From the NCBI GenBank assembly GCA_963763855.1, contig CAVXPU010000005.1:682001-746000 (forward strand): a stretch of 64,000 bases of DNA, written 5' to 3'. This DNA comes from JAIBCC01 sp963763855. GTDB lineage: Bacteria > Acidobacteriota > Blastocatellia > Pyrinomonadales > Pyrinomonadaceae. The translations under genes and the position numbers were made by a program. Under the pieces are notes generated by a model. That model was not told the origin of the DNA. It made no database searches and saw only the letters and a program-made list of their open reading frames with translations. This document shows, one piece after another, positions 63,161-64,000 of the stretch (its first letter is position 1; each line of letters begins with the position of its first letter).

Positions 63161-64000
63161 ATGAAAAAAAGCTTTATTTTTATCGGGTTGATATTGGTTT
63201 TATCGGTTTCGGCATTTGCTCAAACCAAGAAAAAAACTTCCCCCAAAACAAAGAAAACATCGGCTGGTAAAACTGTTTCGGCAAAAACGGAAACGGTTGA
63301 AACTGCACCGATTGTTGTTCCGCCCAAGAAAAATGAACGCCCCGAAGGTGAGCAAACTAATCAACAGCCGGAGTCAAAAAAGAATCGTCGAGCTGATAAA
63401 GACGCCGGAAAATCAAAGCCTGAAAAGATAGTTTATCCGTACGTTTACGAATTTTCGCAGCCTAATTTCATGGTTAGCCGGATGCTTATCGAACACGATG
63501 AAAAGGGAAAAGGCACGATTACTTTTGAAAAAAGTGCGGTGACTAGCGATCCTATTGTTGACCCAATTCAGCTTTCGCAAGTAACGCTTGGTAAACTTAA
63601 TGAGCTATTTTTCAAACCTTAAATTTTCTTGCTTCAAGCGAGGATTATCAATCGCCGACCAGAGATTATGGGCATTTGGGCAATCATACGGTTACATTGA
63701 GAAAAGATAATTCAGAGCGGACGGCGAAATATAATTGGTCGGAAAATAAAGATGCGAAGGCTTTGGCGGATGAATACCGAAAGATTGGCGAGCAATATAT
63801 CTGGTATTTTGATATGAATATTTCGAGGGAAAATCAGCCATTGGAATCCGCGAGCATAGTTGAACGGCTGGATTCTTTAATCCGTCGAAATGAAATATCC
63901 GATCCGCCGCAGATGCTTCCGTATCTGACCGTTTTAAGTAATGATGAAAGAATTCCGCTGCTTGCCCGCAATCACGTTTTACGAATTATTAAGCAAATCG
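63161..64000 (+). CDS. Exported protein, truncated by window end, with a frameshift
   Basis: The gene starts with a signal peptide (KKSFIFIGLILVLSVSAFA before Q) and a Lys/Thr/Pro-rich linker. A domain follows from about residue 90 (YPYVYEFSQPNFMVSRMLIEHDEKGKGTITFEKS). The frame stops at 63620-63622, but another frame continues directly with LNFLASSEDYQSPTRDYGHLGNHTVTLRKDNSERTAKYNW and stays open to the window end. Adding one base at about 63619 restores PLNFLASSEDYQS. The gene begins six bases after smc and continues past the window. The family is not recognised. Confidence 0.7.

Overview
This window looks like a chromosomal segment from a moderately low-GC member of the Acidobacteriota, most likely the Blastocatellia/Pyrinomonadaceae side of the phylum. 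That placement is inference. It rests on an Oar-like TonB receptor (CarboxypepD_reg type), two DUF4388 (PATAN-like) proteins, a GTP-dependent PEP carboxykinase, HspR control of dnaK, YARHG proteins and many short hairpin repeats. No rRNA, tRNA or CRISPR array was seen.

Layout. 0-5 kb: the 3' end of rpoC; a PqqD-like/Tat/double cystine-knot-pattern protein followed by a 2-oxoglutarate/Fe(II) dioxygenase; a coiled-coil J-like protein; and an OsmC-YARHG pair. 5-13 kb: exported and membrane proteins (glycine-zipper protein, fibronectin-like protein, Bax-inhibitor-1 family), a putative exported selenocysteine peroxiredoxin, xseA/xseB with a membrane protein between them, a ParDE-like toxin-antitoxin pair, and dps under a PerR/Fur-like operator. 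13-26 kb: HAD hydrolase, deacetylase-family enzyme, zinc-ribbon protein, enoyl-CoA hydratase, MFS transporter, an HD-GYP protein beside a DUF4388-J-TPR protein, a GNAT protein, a Rieske oxygenase, and secreted TPR and lipoproteins. 26-33 kb: a phosphate island, with an OprP/O-like porin behind four TAACA-type repeats at exact 11-bp spacing, then pstS-pstC-pstA-pstB-phoU. 33-45 kb: ligA, a Fic protein, dxr-rseP-ispG, and on the minus strand miaA-hfq-tmk-holB-DUF2752. 45-50 kb: hairpin repeats, an IS1182-family element with a nonsense-interrupted transposase, and pckG. 50-55 kb: dnaK, a MazEF-like pair, dnaJ and hspR, with a HAIR-like operator before dnaK. 55-64 kb: a TonB receptor gene broken by many small indels, a DUF4388 protein, smc and the start of an exported protein.

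Phosphate genes form one functional unit (porin, ABC importer, PhoU). Chaperone genes form another, with their own repressor. Oxidative defence is spread over the selenoprotein, OsmC and Dps.

Single-base indels interrupt several genes that should be intact, including ligA and smc. Some of this is probably base-level sequence error. The in-frame TGA of the peroxiredoxin is different in kind: it sits exactly at the peroxidatic cysteine and is followed by a SECIS-like hairpin. The two most interesting loci are that gene and the PqqD-knottin/dioxygenase pair.
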